Source: Ruminococcus sp. (GTDB taxonomy: Bacteria > Bacillota > Clostridia > Oscillospirales > Ruminococcaceae). Taken from it: DNA of 64,000 nt. Under the pieces are notes generated by a model. That model searched no databases. It saw only the letters and a program-made list of their open reading frames with translations, and was not told the DNA's origin. The DNA lies in assembly GCA_029062165.1 (NCBI GenBank), contig JAIDQQ010000016.1, forward strand, positions 1 to 64,000, in the 5' to 3' direction. Position 1 is the first letter of the stretch, and the number at the start of each line of letters is the position of its first letter. The position numbers and the translations under genes are program-made. Below are positions 62,150-64,000 of the stretch, piece after piece.

Positions 62150-64000
62150 TTATGTTTCCTCCGTTGGTTCCGTTGTCTCCTCCGGTGTTGTCGTCTCCTC
62201 CGGTGTTGTCGTCTCCTCCGGTTCCGTCGGTGTTGGTGTTACTGTTTCCCCCCCCGAATTTTCGGACCGGTATTTTGCTACAGCTTCATCATATTTAACA
62301 AGAGCATCAGTTACAGCCTTAGCCTTAGAACCAGTATTTAATTTCTTAAAATAGTCCTCTAATGTTTTGCCAGTAAGAATAGTTGAATTTAATGGTGCTT
62401 TTGAAATATTGCCTAACGTATAAGGTGTAACTTCTTCGGCTGCATACACGCCTTCGCTTCTTTCATAGTAGTTCTTTATTTTTACCTGTGCAGTGTCAGT
62501 AATGATAACACCTGTACCAACATATTTTTTCACTGTCTTGTCATCAGTACCAGCTGTTGCAAATCCTTTTGTTGATACTTTGTATTCAGAACTATTTAAA
62601 TAGTCTGTTGCTGCCTTACAATAGTCATACATTGTAGAAACAAGTTGATTTGATGTATTCTTTTCATCATCGCCCCAGTATTTCTTGGCAGCCTCTATAT
62701 ATTTGCTAAGAGAAACTGTATCGAATGTATAAGTGCCATCAATTACTTCAAATTCTTCCAGATATTCTGTTGGGTTGATGTCAAACTTGAAAACTGTACA
62801 GTTTCTTGTCAGACCATTAACCGTTATCTTTTGCTCGTCTTTAATAAGATTAGCCTTATCATTTTTATCTTTATATGCTAATGTATTTCCATTGCTGTCC
62901 TTAACTGATACATTATCAAGTGTACCAACTACATAGATATTTACATACATAGCTAAAGAGTTTTTGTCAATATCAACTGACATACCAGCAACTGATGGGC
63001 TTCCGCTTTCGTCAAGTGTTTTCTGAGCATTTTCTGCTGCCTCTTTTAAATCTTCTAATGATTTTTCCAATGCAGTTGTATCTAACTGCTCTATTTGTAC
63101 CTGTTTAGCTTCAATTTCTTGTTGTGATTTTATTATTTCACTATTTAATCTTTCTACTTCTGCTGTAAAATCGCCAAGTTCTTTATCAGCTTCTGATGCT
63201 TTGAGCAAGCTATTATAAATTCTTTCAGTAGTTGCAACCTTTTGTTGTGCCTTTGATAAGGAGCCGGATACTTTTACAACAATTTCTGTTACTTTACCTT
63301 CGTTATCCGTTTTTTCCTCGGTTATGTCTTTTGACTTTTCTACAGTATTTTTATACTTTACTAATTGTAAGCCTAACTCCTTCTGTGCACCGGAACTTTT
63401 TGTCTCATCTACTGCATATGTTGTATATCCGTCTTCATCTTTCGTTTCGGTATAATCTACTGTTCCTATTGCTTCAATTTCATTTTGCAGTTTATCATAT
63501 GCAGTTTTATCTTTGGTTGCATCCAATTTGGCTAAATCAGCTGATTTACTTTCTTTCTCCATGTCATTAAAATCAATCAAAGCTTCAATTCTGTCCACTT
63601 CTGTTTGAGCTGTCTCTACCTCTGTTTGATGAGCTGCAAAGGCTAATTTAGCAGCTTCCCAAGCCTGTTTCGTAGCCTCCAATTTTGCCTGAGTAGTTTG
63701 TGCTGTTGAATATTTTGTTAAACTGTCTTTTAAATCGTTTAAATCTTTCTGCTGTTCTTCCAATGCTGCCTGGGTAGTTTTCTTAGACTGCTCCATTCTT
63801 GTAATTCTTGATGATATTTCGTTATATAAACCTAAAATATCAGTTCCAGTGTATTCATAATCACAGTAGATACATTTAATTTTGTTGTTTTCGCCTACAC
63901 CCCATGTATGTCCTTCTGTGGTGCCAACTGCGTGTACTTTACAATCTTTTGCATCGTCAGCCTCAAATCTTGAATTTGGTATATTGCCTAAAGTACTTTC
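62150..64000 (-). CDS. Large coiled-coil surface protein, 5' end beyond the window
   Basis: The frame is open to the window end (the first ATG, at 63796, is internal). From the edge it encodes a Cys/His motif (CKVHAVGTTEGHTWG, then CIYCDYEY), probably a zinc site. Long coiled coils follow (about 63790-63100 and repeated QQKDLNDLKDSL/ SEIIKSQQEIEAKQ-type helices), then a beta domain (about 62990-62700), a C-terminal helical part and a PEETTT-type tail. Codon choice (AGC, GCA, GCT) differs somewhat from the neighbouring genes. A C8 tract (62248-62255) precedes the tail. Function unknown; probably exported and first in the RiPP-like operon. Confidence 0.7.
   Translation of the reverse strand, partial: ESTLGNIPNSRFEADDAKDCKVHAVGTTEGHTWGVGENNKIKCIYCDYEYTGTDILGLYNEISSRITRMEQSKKTTQAALEEQQKDLNDLKDSLTKYSTAQTTQAKLEATKQAWEAAKLAFAAHQTEVETAQTEVDRIEALIDFNDMEKESKSADLAKLDATKDKTAYDKLQNEIEAIGTVDYTETKDEDGYTTYAVDETKSSGAQKELGLQLVKYKNTVEKSKDITEEKTDNEGKVTEIVVKVSGSLSKAQQKVATTERIYNSLLKASEADKELGDFTAEVERLNSEIIKSQQEIEAKQVQIEQLDTTALEKSLEDLKEAAENAQKTLDESGSPSVAGMSVDIDKNSLAMYVNIYVVGTLDNVSVKDSNGNTLAYKDKNDKANLIKDEQKITVNGLTRNCTVFKFDINPTEYLEEFEVIDGTYTFDTVSLSKYIEAAKKYWGDDEKNTSNQLVSTMYDYCKAATDYLNSSEYKVSTKGFATAGTDDKTVKKYVGTGVIITDTAQVKIKNYYERSEGVYAAEEVTPYTLGNISKAPLNSTILTGKTLEDYFKKLNTGSKAKAVTDALVKYDEAVAKYRSENSGGETVTPTPTEPEETTTPEETTTPEETTEPTEET
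62156..62225 (-). repeat. Tandem repeat encoding a PEETTT-type tail
   Basis: Two near-perfect 18-base units (CCGGAGGAGACGACAACA) plus partial copies, encoding T-P-E-E-T-T repeats in the annotated frame. Confidence 0.85.
62248..62255. repeat. Run of eight C within the surface-protein gene
   Basis: A mononucleotide tract just before the low-complexity C-terminal tail. Insertion of one base would switch the tail to another open frame (see findings). Confidence 0.9.

Noticed and set aside
1..64000. Insertion sequences, prophage, CRISPR arrays
   Set aside because: No transposase, integrase or phage structural gene and no regularly spaced repeats were seen on either strand.

Overview
The window looks like chromosomal DNA of a strictly anaerobic gut or rumen Clostridia, most likely a Ruminococcus-type member of the Oscillospiraceae. 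Two secreted enzymes carry type I dockerin modules (6310-9027 and 48618-53867), Thr-rich linkers and an LPQTG wall-anchor protein sit beside a sortase, and the pyrH-frr-uppS-cdsA-dxr-rseP-ispG-polC block is typical of Bacillota. Promoters are unusually clean (TTGACA, 17 bp, TATAAT), and many genes use TTG or GTG starts behind good Shine-Dalgarno sites. There is no rRNA, CRISPR array, insertion sequence or prophage. All assignments come from reading the sequence and from recalled family motifs; no database search was run.

Left part (1-11 kb): an SsuABC/TauABC-type ABC importer on the minus strand. A divergent operon follows with a TIM-barrel protein, a HAD phosphatase fused to a VanW domain, and a Wzx-like flippase. 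Then come a dockerin-bearing GH43 arabinanase and an ApbE / NusG-domain-II / Gx-transporter triad that resembles the flavin part of extracellular-electron-transfer loci.

11.4-15.8 kb: a strong promoter and a leader with an intrinsic terminator precede a four-gene operon: a cysteine-synthase-family enzyme, a NifD-like and a NifK-like nitrogenase component 1 pair, and a Cys-rich NifX-family protein. The P-cluster cysteines and one cofactor cysteine are kept. The residues needed by N2-reducing nitrogenase (equivalents of Gln191, His195 and His442) are not. With a PLP sulfhydrylase as first gene, sulfur chemistry is a better guess than nitrogen fixation.

15.9-24 kb: tRNA-Leu(CAG), a DUF1292 protein, a promoter-to-terminator unit of about 420 nt without an ORF (candidate structured ncRNA), rarA, an mreB/mbl paralogue, recD2, small membrane proteins, plsY and two tRNA-Ser genes. 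24.2-35.4 kb: the pyrH-to-polC housekeeping operon, with one extra membrane-protein gene.

35.4-48.4 kb: a histidine operon (hisZGDCBHA-F-IE) behind a promoter overlapped by a palindromic operator. It is interrupted by a 3.7-kb AT-rich block of seven orphan genes between hisA and hisF, and by two genes between hisF and hisI. It ends with a Cof-type HAD gene whose 3' end is a 92%-identical copy of the hisE 3' end.

48.6-57.1 kb: a cell-surface operon with a 1749-residue M60 metallopeptidase carrying dockerin, FN3 and discoidin-like modules, an LPQTG-anchored protein, a sortase and an ankyrin-type lipoprotein. 57.2-64 kb (minus strand): a RiPP-like cluster with a large coiled-coil surface protein (cut by the window end), a 44-residue precursor-like peptide too short for ordinary gene calling, a lipoprotein sharing the peptide's C-terminal motif, an HPr-kinase-like protein, a PqqD-like protein, an S24/S26 peptidase, an ABC exporter and a nucleotidyltransferase. 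This cluster and the nitrogenase-like operon are the best candidates for undescribed systems.
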